Shown piece by piece: positions 1 through 8,293 of a DNA stretch of 64,000 nt. Each line of letters opens with the position of its first letter. Within the stretch, counting starts at the first letter, position 1. This stretch comes from Paludibacteraceae bacterium (GTDB taxonomy: Bacteria; Bacteroidota; Bacteroidia; Bacteroidales; Paludibacteraceae). The notes below the pieces were generated by a model, which was given only the letters and a program-made list of their open reading frames with translations, did no database searches and was not told the origin of the DNA. Where the stretch lies: positions 31,955 through 95,954 of the forward strand of contig JAFGVV010000012.1 of the NCBI GenBank assembly GCA_016937795.1, in the 5' to 3' direction. The position numbers and the translations under genes are program-made.

Positions 1-154
1 AACTGAAAAGCAGCTTCGGAGTACTTCCTCCCGAAACTGCTATATGAAGAAACTGATTCTGTCCGGATTTTTCGACCGCCATTGCAGCTATTAATTCAGC
101 CACAGCACGGGCAGTACTTTCCGGGTTATCGTAAGTATGAATTCGATATAACAT
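1..154 (-). CDS. pgl: 6-phosphogluconolactonase, N-terminal part (cut by window edge)
   Basis: Hydrolyses 6-phosphoglucono-1,5-lactone to 6-phosphogluconate, the second step of the oxidative pentose phosphate pathway, in the cytosol. Only the first 51 codons are inside the window. The minus-strand ATG at 154 opens MLYRIHTYDNPESTARAVAE, and the segment ends in the family's phosphate-binding motif SGGSTPKLLF, which is typical of SugarP_isomerase/Pgl proteins. It lies about 100 bp downstream of zwf on the same strand, the usual zwf-pgl order, so both are probably co-transcribed. The C-terminal catalytic half is not visible. Confidence rests on the motif plus the neighbour. Confidence 0.88.
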   Translation of the reverse strand, partial: MLYRIHTYDNPESTARAVAELIAAMAVEKSGQNQFLHIAVSGGSTPKLLFS

Positions 155-256
155 AAAATAGAATTTGTTTCGCTTATACTTTTTGGTTGATATAAATGAA
201 TATCAAAATAGTGGGTATAAGTAGTATTTAGTTTTATTGTTTTTAGCTATTTGAAT

Positions 257-1774
257 TTACTCCGTTTTAAAATTCTCAAAAGGCTGACGCCATTTCACGT
301 ATTTATCAGCAAAAAGCGCATTCGATTCGTTTGGCCCCCAGGTACCAGCTTCGTAAAAATAAAGCGGAATTTCTGAATTATTCTGCCATGCCTGCAAAAT
401 CGGATCGACAAATTTCCAGCTTGCTTTCACTGCATCGGCACGTGCATAAAGCGTGGAATCGCCAATCATACAATCAAGAATAAGCCGTTCGTAAGCTTCG
501 GCAATTTTTTTATCAGCAAGATCTGAATAATGGAAAGCCATATTCACATTCTGCACTTTGAAACCTGCACCCGGAATTTTCATTCCGAAATCGATAGCGA
601 CTCCTGCATCGGGATGAATTCGCAGAATAATCATATTGTTGGGTTCGGTCAGACAGAGCTGTTTAAATAACTGATGCGGAGCCGGCTTCAGATGAATAAC
701 GACCTCTGTAACACGCTCGGGCAATTGTTTTCCGGTACGCACATAAAAGGGAACTTCGCCCCATCGCCAGTTGTCGATAAACATTTTCAAGGCCACAAAA
801 GTCTCGGTTTTCGAGTTGGGAGCCACTCCTGTTTCCTGCCGGTAACCTTTTTGTACTTCCTCGCCTACCTGCCCCGACACATATTGTCCGCGCACCACAA
901 AATCCTTCACCTCGTTGCCTTTTATCGGACGCAAAGCCTGAAGCACTTTCACTGTTTCGTTACGAATAGAGTCGGAATCGAACACTGCCGGCGGCTCCAT
1001 CGCCACTACTGCAAGCACCTGAAGCAGGTGATTTTGAATCATATCGCGCATTGCACCCGAAGTGTCGTAATAGCCTCCGCGACTACCCACACCGATTTTC
1101 TCGGAAGCGGTAATTTCCACTCTGTCGATATATTTACGATTCCAGATAGGCTCGAAAAATCCGTTCGAAAAGCGCGTCACCATTATATTCTGAACAGTTT
1201 CCTTACCCAGATAATGGTCGATACGATAAATCTGATCTTCATGGAATCCAGTATGAAGTTTTTTATCCAAATCGATGGCTGTATCGTAACTGTATCCAAA
1301 AGGTTTTTCCACAATAATGCGTTTCCAGCCGTTGTCTTCCAGATTGAGTCCGAATTTCACCAAATGTGCAGCCACTACTTCGTAAAGAAATGGCGGAATT
1401 GAAAAATAATAAACGATATTTTGTTTTATTTCAAGCCTTTCCGACAAACCATCGATGTACTCTTTTAGCTGACCAAAATCTTCTTCGGTCTGATTGTGTA
1501 CTTTTTTATAATACACTTTTTCGAGAAAATCATCGAGTTTAGCAGCATTTTCGTTCAGCGAACGTTTTGCAAAAGTGCTCAGACTTTCGCGCACATCATT
1601 ACGGTATGCCAACGCATCTTTTTCCTGACTGCCCGCACCAAGCACCACAAAGCGCTCAGGCAGCAAATTGTCCACATAAAGCTGAAAAACAGCAGGAAGG
1701 AGTTTTCTTTTCGCAAGGTCGCCGTTCGAACCAAAAATGACCAATATCTGGTTTTCTATATTATTTTTCTTCAT
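257..1774 (-). CDS. zwf: glucose-6-phosphate 1-dehydrogenase
   Basis: Oxidises glucose 6-phosphate with NAD(P)+ to the lactone that Pgl then hydrolyses; cytosolic entry enzyme of the oxidative pentose phosphate pathway. The product is 505 residues, normal for the family. It starts with the Rossmann dinucleotide loop (VIFGSNGDLAKRKLLP, near residues 12-27) and carries the active-site signature RIDHYLGKE with its catalytic His and Lys. EKPFG, the second substrate-binding motif, is also intact. I take ATG 1774 (MKKNNIENQ) as the start. The frame stays open to a TTG at 1792, but those extra residues add nothing family-like. corA lies 107 bp upstream on the same strand and could share its transcript. 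Confidence 0.95.
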   Translation of the reverse strand: MKKNNIENQILVIFGSNGDLAKRKLLPAVFQLYVDNLLPERFVVLGAGSQEKDALAYRNDVRESLSTFAKRSLNENAAKLDDFLEKVYYKKVHNQTEEDFGQLKEYIDGLSERLEIKQNIVYYFSIPPFLYEVVAAHLVKFGLNLEDNGWKRIIVEKPFGYSYDTAIDLDKKLHTGFHEDQIYRIDHYLGKETVQNIMVTRFSNGFFEPIWNRKYIDRVEITASEKIGVGSRGGYYDTSGAMRDMIQNHLLQVLAVVAMEPPAVFDSDSIRNETVKVLQALRPIKGNEVKDFVVRGQYVSGQVGEEVQKGYRQETGVAPNSKTETFVALKMFIDNWRWGEVPFYVRTGKQLPERVTEVVIHLKPAPHQLFKQLCLTEPNNMIILRIHPDAGVAIDFGMKIPGAGFKVQNVNMAFHYSDLADKKIAEAYERLILDCMIGDSTLYARADAVKASWKFVDPILQAWQNNSEIPLYFYEAGTWGPNESNALFADKYVKWRQPFENFKTE

Positions 1775-1881
1775 CACTTTTATCTTTATCAATTCATAAC
1801 AAGCTGAATGCCGTTTTGTTTATCGAAAAATACTATTCTGCAATAGATTCAGCATTCAAAACGCTTATTATTCCGTGACTT

Positions 1882-2946
1882 TCAGAACCACTTTTTCTTT
1901 CTGAAAAGCAAAAACATTAAAAATGCCACAACCACCATTACAACCCACATTATAAAATATCCATTGTGCCAATGAAGTTCAGGAACATAATCGAAATTGG
2001 TACCATACACTCCCACGATAAATGTAAGTGGAATAAACATAACTGAAAAAATGGTGAGCGTACGCATAATATCGTTCAGGCGTGTACTCATCACAGTGTG
2101 GTAAATATTGAGCTGGTCGTACAAAATTTCGCGATAACTGTCCGACAACTCTCCCGCTTCGGTAATATTATCCTGCAACTCTTTGAAATGGAAACGGTTC
2201 TCGTCATGAAGCAATTCTGATTCAAGTTTCACTAAACTCAAAATCATTTCACGGGCAGGTTTTATGTTTTTTCGCAAAAAGTTCAACTCCTTTTTGTAGT
2301 CATTTATCTCATCCAAAAGTTCTTTTCTGGGTTCATCAGTCATTCTGTCTTCGAGATTTTCAATTTTCTCGCCCATTAATCCAATGATGTAAATATAATT
2401 ATCCACCACCACATCGATCAATGCAAAAGCCAGATAATCGACCCCCGAGGTTCTGATTTTGTTTTTATGTTTACGTATGCGCTCACGAACAGGATTAAAC
2501 ACATCACCCTTTTGCTCCTGAAACGAAATAAGACAACCCTGAGTGAGAATCAAACTCAGATTTTCTATCGAAATTGTACGGCTTTCGTCTTTAAACTGCA
2601 ACATTTTCAGCGTTATAAAAACCCCGTTATCAAACTCCTGAACCTTCGGACGAAGTGATGGATTCAAAATATCGGAAAGGATATGAAAAGGAACACCTAC
2701 CAACGCGCCTATTTCTTCAATTCTTTTTTCGTCATGAAGTCCATCAATATTCAACCAGCTCAGATTAGTCTTGCCCAACAGAGTCGATATTTTTTCTGTT
2801 CGCTCAATGCCAAACTCACGCACCTCCTCCTGATCGAAATCCATCGCAGTGATGGTTATACGCTCAGCTTTCTTTTGCCCGCGAAAAATCAACGCATAGG
2901 GCGACAAACCAATATCTTCTTTCTTCTTACGGGTATAACGTGACAT
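1882..2946 (-). CDS. corA: CorA-family magnesium/cobalt transporter
   Basis: Inner-membrane homopentameric divalent cation channel of the CorA/MIT family. The 354 residues have a large cytoplasmic alpha/beta N-terminal domain, a long helical stalk (about residues 190-290), two C-terminal membrane helices (about 293-313 and 327-347) and a basic tail ending RKKKWF. The signature loop after the first helix reads VYGTNF where the family normally has YGMNF, so the GMN selectivity motif has Thr for Met. The loop also carries the acidic run after it (DYVPELHW). Start is ATG 2946. The roughly 195-nt leader upstream contains competing inverted repeats and is listed separately. Transport specificity (Mg, Co or Zn) cannot be told from sequence. 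Confidence 0.92.
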   Translation of the reverse strand: MSRYTRKKKEDIGLSPYALIFRGQKKAERITITAMDFDQEEVREFGIERTEKISTLLGKTNLSWLNIDGLHDEKRIEEIGALVGVPFHILSDILNPSLRPKVQEFDNGVFITLKMLQFKDESRTISIENLSLILTQGCLISFQEQKGDVFNPVRERIRKHKNKIRTSGVDYLAFALIDVVVDNYIYIIGLMGEKIENLEDRMTDEPRKELLDEINDYKKELNFLRKNIKPAREMILSLVKLESELLHDENRFHFKELQDNITEAGELSDSYREILYDQLNIYHTVMSTRLNDIMRTLTIFSVMFIPLTFIVGVYGTNFDYVPELHWHNGYFIMWVVMVVVAFLMFLLFRKKKWF

Positions 2947-3155
2947 GTTTTCTGATTTGATTATGAAGAACTCGTCTTGACTTTTTTGGTCACATTAGCA
3001 ACACATAGTTTTTTAGTCAGTGTTGTCCGGTAAAAAAACATGAATGACTAAAATGAGATCTCTCACTTCCTGTTGTTGACCGTTGGTTGTGCGCTATGTG
3101 ACAAAAATCGAGATAAGTACGAAACTTTATTTCCAAAAACAACCACACAAAGGTA
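2947..3155 (-). promoter_or_regulatory. corA 5' leader: -7 element plus mutually exclusive stems
   Basis: On the minus strand CAAAGGTA at 3148-3155 reads TACCTTTG, a Bacteroidetes -7 box, so transcription should start near 3141 and leave a leader of about 195 nt. Within it, the segment at 3094-3102 can pair either with 3002-3008 (CACATAG/CTATGTG) or with 2989-2995 (GTCACAT/ATGTGAC), but not both. A 9-bp stem (3011-3019 with 3045-3053) and the palindrome GAGATCTC (3055-3062) sit between. This arrangement suggests a switch controlling corA. No known Mg riboswitch (M-box or mgtA type) was recognised. Function is inferred only. Confidence 0.4.
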
Positions 3156-3222
3156 AAAATTATCTTTTTATAATATCCTTTTATTAAAAACAAAAATCAA
3201 ACAAAATAAACAAAACTTGAAA

Positions 3223-3252
3223 TTGCAACAACTACATATTTATGTATATTTG
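3223..3252 (+). promoter_or_regulatory. Bacteroidetes-type promoter for the gene at 3342
   Basis: TTG at 3223-3225, a 19-nt spacer, then TATATTTG at 3245-3252. This matches TTTG-N19-TAnnTTTG, the housekeeping sigma (sigma-ABfr) consensus, and would give a start site near 3259 and a leader of about 80 nt. Confidence 0.7.
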
Positions 3253-3341
3253 CAGTTAAATGTTCAAAGTATTGCTTCCTAAGTGAATTCTGGCACAATG
3301 ATTGCTACAAATACACTTGCATTTTGAAGCAAATCCATCAC

Positions 3342-4088
3342 ATGAAGTTCTGCAAATTCACATTCATGATATTCATTTTTCTTGCCTGCCGACTCATCGT
3401 TACGGGACAAGAGACAGGGTCTGTATCGGAGCGTACACCCGAGCAGGAAGCTATCCGACAGACCGAAAAGATGCAACAGGAAATTCATCTGACAGAAGAA
3501 CAAACACAACAAGTACATGAAATAAACCTTAAATATGCCCGTGAACGCCAGGTTTCAAACTCCCGGGCCGAAGCACTGCAAAGAGTAAAAAAGAAAGAAC
3601 AGGACCTGCGGCGCATTCTCAAACCCGAACAATACAACGAATTGCAAAACAAACAATACGAACGATCCGCCACAAACCCTACTATTCGCCGGACCACTCC
3701 TGCACCAAACAGCTCATTTCGTGAAAATACGCAAAAGCCAAATTATCGTACCAGTCCCCGTGTACAGCAACCCGCCAATAGCAATCAGGGAAGAAGAGCA
3801 CCGAGCATAAACCAAAGAAGTTCACAGCCCACACAACGAAGCATTATGCCCAACGAACGCAACACTTACAGCGCTCCCAATAGTCGAAACTCAGGCACGA
3901 GAACGGTTGTTCCGAACACACGCCCTACGCGAAGAACTGAGCAAAACTCTTCATCTTCACGCCGAACTGAAACATACCCAGCACCAACACGAAGCAGTGA
4001 GAGCCGTAGTTCTGAAAGACCTTCTGAGCGAACATCTAAACCTAAACCACCCACCAGAAGCGGAAGTTCAAATTCGGGCAGACGATAA
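3342..4088 (+). CDS. secreted Arg/Ser/Thr/Pro-rich protein with a short LTxxQ-type helical region
   Basis: Unknown function. ATG 3342 gives 248 residues beginning with a signal peptide (MKFCKFTFMIFIFLACRLI, cleavage probably near VTGQ), so the product leaves the cytoplasm. Residues about 40-110 are charged and helical and contain LTEEQTQQV and LKPEQYNEL, resembling the LTxxQ repeats of Spy/CpxP-like or DUF4890-type periplasmic proteins. The C-terminal 130 residues are low-complexity, rich in Arg, Ser, Thr, Asn and Pro, and probably disordered. The frame is open upstream to a TTG at 3324, but ATG 3342 puts the signal sequence right at the N-terminus. It has its own promoter, and trmN6 follows 6 bp later. 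Confidence 0.75.
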   Translation: MKFCKFTFMIFIFLACRLIVTGQETGSVSERTPEQEAIRQTEKMQQEIHLTEEQTQQVHEINLKYARERQVSNSRAEALQRVKKKEQDLRRILKPEQYNELQNKQYERSATNPTIRRTTPAPNSSFRENTQKPNYRTSPRVQQPANSNQGRRAPSINQRSSQPTQRSIMPNERNTYSAPNSRNSGTRTVVPNTRPTRRTEQNSSSSRRTETYPAPTRSSESRSSERPSERTSKPKPPTRSGSSNSGRR

Positions 4089-4094
4089 AATACT

Positions 4095-4808
4095 ATGCCA
4101 AATCCATATTTCAGATTCAAACAGTTCAGCGTATTTCACGATAAATGTGCCATGAAAGTAGGCATCGATGGCGTGCTGATTGGTGCATGGACAGATGTGA
4201 CTAATGCCAAAAACATTCTGGATGTGGGTACCGGAAGCGGACTTATTTCCCTAATGCTTGCGCAACGATGCGAAGCTACGATTACCGCTATCGACATTGA
4301 TGCCGATGCTGTGATACAGGCAAACGAAAATATTGAAAATTCAGTCTGGAAAAGTAGAATATCTGCTACTCAGATAACGCTTCAAAAATTTGCCGAAAGC
4401 ACCGACACGAAATTCGACCTCATAGTTTCGAATCCTCCTTTTTTTATAAATGCACTGAAAGCGCCCGAAGAAAAGAGAAACACTGCGCGACATACCGACA
4501 CACTTACCCACGAAGAACTGATTGACAATGCACTAAAATTAATCAGCAAAAACGGACGGATTTCTATCATTTTGCCCATAGAAGAAGGCACTAAATGTAT
4601 TGAATATGCCCATTCGAAAAAACTGTTTTGCAAAAGATTGCTAAAAGTACAACCGCGGCCCGAAAAACCCGCACACCGGCTATTGATTGAACTTACTCCG
4701 GTTGAATGCGAAACACAAAGTTCGGAACTCTGCATCGAAAATGGCGAGCGACACAGCTACAGTCCTGAATTTACTGCCATTGCGTCGCCCTACTATCTTA
4801 AACTTTAA
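4095..4808 (+). CDS. trmN6: tRNA1(Val) (adenine(37)-N6)-methyltransferase
   Basis: SAM-dependent methyltransferase of the YfiC/TrmN6 family, which makes m6A37 in tRNA-Val. The 237-residue product has the expected order: an N-terminal substrate segment (FRFKQFSVFHDKCAMKVG), SAM-binding motif I LDVGTGSGLISLMLAQ near residue 40, an acidic ribose-binding residue in ITAIDIDADAV, and the catalytic N6-adenine motif NPPFF near residue 112. Start is ATG 4095, 6 bp after the upstream secreted-protein gene. It ends one base before the stop of convergent polA. Assignment to YfiC rather than another NPPF enzyme rests on overall length and the GTDxxLxGAW-like opening (GIDGVLIGAW). Confidence 0.88.
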   Translation: MPNPYFRFKQFSVFHDKCAMKVGIDGVLIGAWTDVTNAKNILDVGTGSGLISLMLAQRCEATITAIDIDADAVIQANENIENSVWKSRISATQITLQKFAESTDTKFDLIVSNPPFFINALKAPEEKRNTARHTDTLTHEELIDNALKLISKNGRISIILPIEEGTKCIEYAHSKKLFCKRLLKVQPRPEKPAHRLLIELTPVECETQSSELCIENGERHSYSPEFTAIASPYYLKL

Positions 4809-4809
4809 A

Positions 4810-7665
4810 TTAATGCGCTTCGAGCCAGTTGGCACCCACACCACAATCGGCAATCAAAGGAACTTTCAGCGTAATAGCACTTTGCATTTCTTCAATCACT
4901 ATTTTTTTAGCCTGTTCAATTTCATCTTTTGGCACCGAGAAATTCAACTCATCGTGTACCTGCAAAATCATCTGTGTTTTCAAATTTTCCTGCTCCAGAC
5001 GTTTCTGAATTTTCACCATCGCAATTTTAATAATATCGGCTGCCGAACCCTGAATTGGTGCATTTATAGCATTTCGCTCAGCATAACCACGCACCACACT
5101 GTTTTGCGAATTGATGTCGGCAAGATATCTTTTACGGCCAAAAATTGTTTCCACATAGCCATTTTCGCGCGCAAGCTGAATGGCCTCATCCATATATTTT
5201 TTTACATCAGGATAAGTGGCAAAGTAGCCATCGATCAACTCCTTAGCTTCGCCACGCGGAATGGCGAGGCGATCAGACAATCCGAAAACCGAAATGCCGT
5301 AAATAATTCCGAAATTGGCCGTTTTGGCCTTTCGGCGCATATCCGAAGTCACTTCGTCGAGCGAAATTTTGTTGATTTTGGCAGCAGTAGCTGTGTGAAT
5401 GTCGTGACCGCTATTGAATGCTTCGAGCATATTGTGGTCGCCACTCAAATGTGCCATAATACGAAGTTCAATTTGCGAATAGTCGGCGCTGAAAAACACG
5501 CATCCTTCGTCGGGGATAAAGGCTTTACGAATTTCCTTGCCCTGCGCATCGCGTATCGGGATGTTCTGCAAATTCGGATTGGTGGAACTAAGACGACCTG
5601 TGGCCGCCACCGTTTGATTAAACGAAGTATGCACTTTACCGGTTTTAGGATTTACCAACAAAGGCAATGCATCAATATATGTACTCAGCAATTTGCGAAG
5701 GCCGCGAAAATCGAGAATTTTACCCACAATAGGATGTTTGGAACGGATTTTCTCCAAAATATCTTCGGAAGTTGAATATTGTCCCGTTTTTGTTTTTTTT
5801 GCTTTGTCATCGAGTTTAAGACGCTCAAAAAGTACTTCGCCCACCTGTGCCGGCGAAGCTACATTAAAGCTGTATCCTGCCATTTCGTGAATTTCCTCTT
5901 CAATTTTAATAGCCTCAGCAGTCAGAATTTCCGAGCTGAGTTTCAGCGCTTCCGAGTCAATCCGCACGCCATTATGCTCAATGGCAGCAAGTACTTTCAT
6001 CAACGGCATTTCTATTTCGTAAAACAGGTTTTCAATGCCGCTTGATTTAAGCTCCTCAGCCAGAATTTGTTTCAGCTGAAAAGTAATATCCGCATCTTCG
6101 GCAGCATAATCTTTGAGCAAATCGATATCCACAAAACGAATATCGAGCTGATTTTTACCTTTTCCACCTACAAGTTCTTCATAATGAATCGTACGATAAC
6201 GCAAATAAATCTCGGCTAAATAATCCATCCCATGACGCAACTCAGGCTGCAACAAATAATGCGCAATCATTGTATCGAAAAGATTTCCCTTGAGTTCAAC
6301 ACCATACGACCACAGCATTAGTAAATCGAATTTTATATTCTGACCAATTTTTTCGATATGCGTAGCCTGGAAAAAGGGTTTGAATTCGCGCAATATCTCT
6401 TCCGCTTCAGCGCGTTCCGAAGGCAAAGTCACATAATAAGCTTCGCCCTTGCTAAAACAGAACGACATTCCAACAATATCAGCCAGAAACGGATCGACTC
6501 CGGTAGTTTCGGTGTCGAAGCAAACCGATTTCTGCATAAAAAGTTTCGAAATCAGATCGGCACGTTGCACTTTGGTTTCGACAAGCATATAACTATGAGC
6601 CACATTTTTGAGTGTCAGCAATTCGTTGGCAGCCACAGGTTCGGGTTGTGTAAACTGCTTAGCAGCCCTTGGCGGAGCCGATTGTTTTTTTTCTGATTCA
6701 TCAAAGGCATCGAAAAGCGACATTTGTCCGGCAGGCGCTTTTGCCGGCGAAAACTGCACATATGTGTTGGCCTCGTCGGGCGGAAGGGAAGTAAAAGGTT
6801 TTGCTCCGAACTTATTGCGCGTCATAGTGCGGAATTCCAGTTCATCGAACAGTTCTTTGAGCGCATCCTCGTTGGCAGCTTCAAGTTCGAGCGCTTTTTC
6901 GTCGAATTCGATGGGCACATCTATTTTTATAGTTGCCAGAAATCTTGAGAAAATAATCTGATCTTTGTTTTCTTCCACTTTGGTTTTCAGCGCACCTTTC
7001 AGCTCGTTGGTACGGGTGAGTAAAATATCAATGCTTCCAAATTCTTTCAGCAGTTTCACAGCTGTCTTCTCCCCTACTCCCGGACAACCCGGAATATTAT
7101 CCGATGCATCGCCCATAAGTCCCAAAAGGTCAATTACCTGCTCGTGACTATCGAGATCGTATTTCTCGCGGATTTCCTTTGGCCCCATTATTTCAAAACC
7201 TCCGGTATGTTTTGGTCGGTACATGGAAATATGGTCGGACACCAACTGACCATAATCTTTATCGGGCGTAAGCATAAACACATCAAACCCGGCATTTTCG
7301 GCCATTTTCGAAACTGTGCCGATTACATCATCAGCCTCAAAACCCGATACTTCTAAGATAGGGATATTATACGCCTGAATAATTTTTTTAATATACGGAA
7401 CAGCCAGTTTAATATCTTCAGGAGTCGATTCGCGCTGTGCTTTGTACTGCTCGTATGCTTCGTGACGAAACGTAGGTCCGGCGGGGTCGAAAGCTACCGC
7501 AATATGCGTGGGTTTTTCGCGCTTCAACACATCTTCGAGCGTATTTACAAAGCCAAAAACAGCTGAAGTATTGAGTCCTTTTGAATTGATGCGCGGAGCA
7601 CGGATAAAAGCATAATACGCCCTGTAAATAATGGCGTAAGCGTCGATAAGAAAAAGTTTTTTCAT
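4810..7665 (-). CDS. polA: DNA polymerase I
   Basis: Three-domain repair and Okazaki-processing polymerase of 951 residues. The N-terminal 5'-3' exonuclease (about 1-290) starts LFLIDAYAIIYRAYYAF and has the acidic metal cluster (FEADDVIG and LLGLMGDASDNIPG). The middle 3'-5' proofreading domain keeps DTETTG and DYAAEDADITFQL, so it should be active, unlike in many A-family enzymes. The polymerase domain has motif A DYSQIELRIMAHLSGD, the O helix RRKAKTANFGIIYGI and motif C QVHDELNF. ATG 7665 is chosen because a full-consensus promoter at 7687-7716 would start transcription near 7680; the open extension to 7779 lies upstream of that. It converges tail to tail with trmN6, one base apart. Confidence 0.97.
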   Translation of the reverse strand: MKKLFLIDAYAIIYRAYYAFIRAPRINSKGLNTSAVFGFVNTLEDVLKREKPTHIAVAFDPAGPTFRHEAYEQYKAQRESTPEDIKLAVPYIKKIIQAYNIPILEVSGFEADDVIGTVSKMAENAGFDVFMLTPDKDYGQLVSDHISMYRPKHTGGFEIMGPKEIREKYDLDSHEQVIDLLGLMGDASDNIPGCPGVGEKTAVKLLKEFGSIDILLTRTNELKGALKTKVEENKDQIIFSRFLATIKIDVPIEFDEKALELEAANEDALKELFDELEFRTMTRNKFGAKPFTSLPPDEANTYVQFSPAKAPAGQMSLFDAFDESEKKQSAPPRAAKQFTQPEPVAANELLTLKNVAHSYMLVETKVQRADLISKLFMQKSVCFDTETTGVDPFLADIVGMSFCFSKGEAYYVTLPSERAEAEEILREFKPFFQATHIEKIGQNIKFDLLMLWSYGVELKGNLFDTMIAHYLLQPELRHGMDYLAEIYLRYRTIHYEELVGGKGKNQLDIRFVDIDLLKDYAAEDADITFQLKQILAEELKSSGIENLFYEIEMPLMKVLAAIEHNGVRIDSEALKLSSEILTAEAIKIEEEIHEMAGYSFNVASPAQVGEVLFERLKLDDKAKKTKTGQYSTSEDILEKIRSKHPIVGKILDFRGLRKLLSTYIDALPLLVNPKTGKVHTSFNQTVAATGRLSSTNPNLQNIPIRDAQGKEIRKAFIPDEGCVFFSADYSQIELRIMAHLSGDHNMLEAFNSGHDIHTATAAKINKISLDEVTSDMRRKAKTANFGIIYGISVFGLSDRLAIPRGEAKELIDGYFATYPDVKKYMDEAIQLARENGYVETIFGRKRYLADINSQNSVVRGYAERNAINAPIQGSAADIIKIAMVKIQKRLEQENLKTQMILQVHDELNFSVPKDEIEQAKKIVIEEMQSAITLKVPLIADCGVGANWLEAH

Positions 7666-7686
7666 TTTGGGAAATTTTATAAGTAG

Positions 7687-7716
7687 CAAAGATAAATAAT
7701 TACGGGCAAACAACAA
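7687..7716 (-). promoter_or_regulatory. Bacteroidetes-type promoter for polA
   Basis: Minus-strand TTG (7716-7714), 19-nt spacer, then TATCTTTG (7694-7687). The predicted start near 7680 lies 15 nt before ATG 7665 and so fixes the polA start codon. Confidence 0.7.
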
Positions 7717-8293
7717 TTTTTGCAGAAACTTATAACCCTGTGTATTTAGAATGCAAGTCTGTAAATTTGGCTGTATCATATTAGTCGTTGTATTCTTCCT
7801 GTTACTTAAACGCCTATACCGAATTTAACATGCTCATAACCAACTATCGTACCATACATACTCATTTACTAAGCCTGATTATTATATAAAACGCATATAA
7901 AATGCATATAATACGCATATAAAACGCATATAAAACGCTCCTTATTATCCGTTTTATATCTTATTTATTTCCATTTTAATTAGTATTAAAATATATTAAG
8001 AAAAACTTTGAGTTTACAACCTGCTCACTGTAAACACAAGGAAGCTCTGCCAAAAGAAAGCAGAACTATAGTTATTACTCAAGTATTTAAAAGTTTGCGA
8101 AAGTTCAATAACTTATATAAGCACTGTTTTATGACAAAAAAGATGTATTTTAAGCAGTTTTAATACGTTTCAGCAGAACTTAATAAACCCCAATGTTGTT
8201 TTAACGAAAATTACTTATAAAAATCAATTGAAAATCGTTTGAAATTGTAAAATTGATTACTTTTGCAAGCCGAACGATAATTCCCGCATCTCC
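7717..8293. other. intergenic region between polA and the prenyl synthase
   Basis: About 580 bp, strongly AT-rich, with no credible ORF or RNA gene. It holds the 11-bp repeat array (7884-7938), its inverted copy (7950-7959) and a -7 box TACTTTTG (8258-8265) for the downstream gene. I see no clear -33 element at the right spacing for that box. This is unusually long for such a gene-dense window. Confidence 0.6.
7884..7938 (+). repeat. five tandem copies of an 11-bp A-tract repeat
   Basis: Five head-to-tail units of ATATAAAACGC (7884-7894, 7895-7905, 7906-7916, 7917-7927, 7928-7938). Units 1, 4 and 5 are identical; units 2 and 3 have one change each. The inverted sequence CGTTTTATAT follows at 7950-7959 and can pair with the last unit. 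An 11-bp period keeps A-tracts nearly in helical phase, so the DNA should be bent. Confidence 0.9.

Noticed and set aside
674..1402. 242-codon plus-strand ORF opposite zwf
   Set aside because: Antisense shadow of a clear zwf gene; His/Arg-rich with no domain.
1793..1881. Complementary segments between corA and zwf (GCTGAAT/ATTCAGC, CGTTTTG/CAAAACG) as a corA terminator
   Set aside because: The pairs cross rather than nest, and no T-run follows on the minus strand.
4687..5775. 362-codon plus-strand ORF opposite polA
   Set aside because: Shadow of polA; composition typical of antisense frames and it overlaps trmN6.
7666..7779. 38-residue N-terminal extension of polA
   Set aside because: The promoter at 7687-7716 places the transcript start after the extension, and the family N-terminus begins at ATG 7665.
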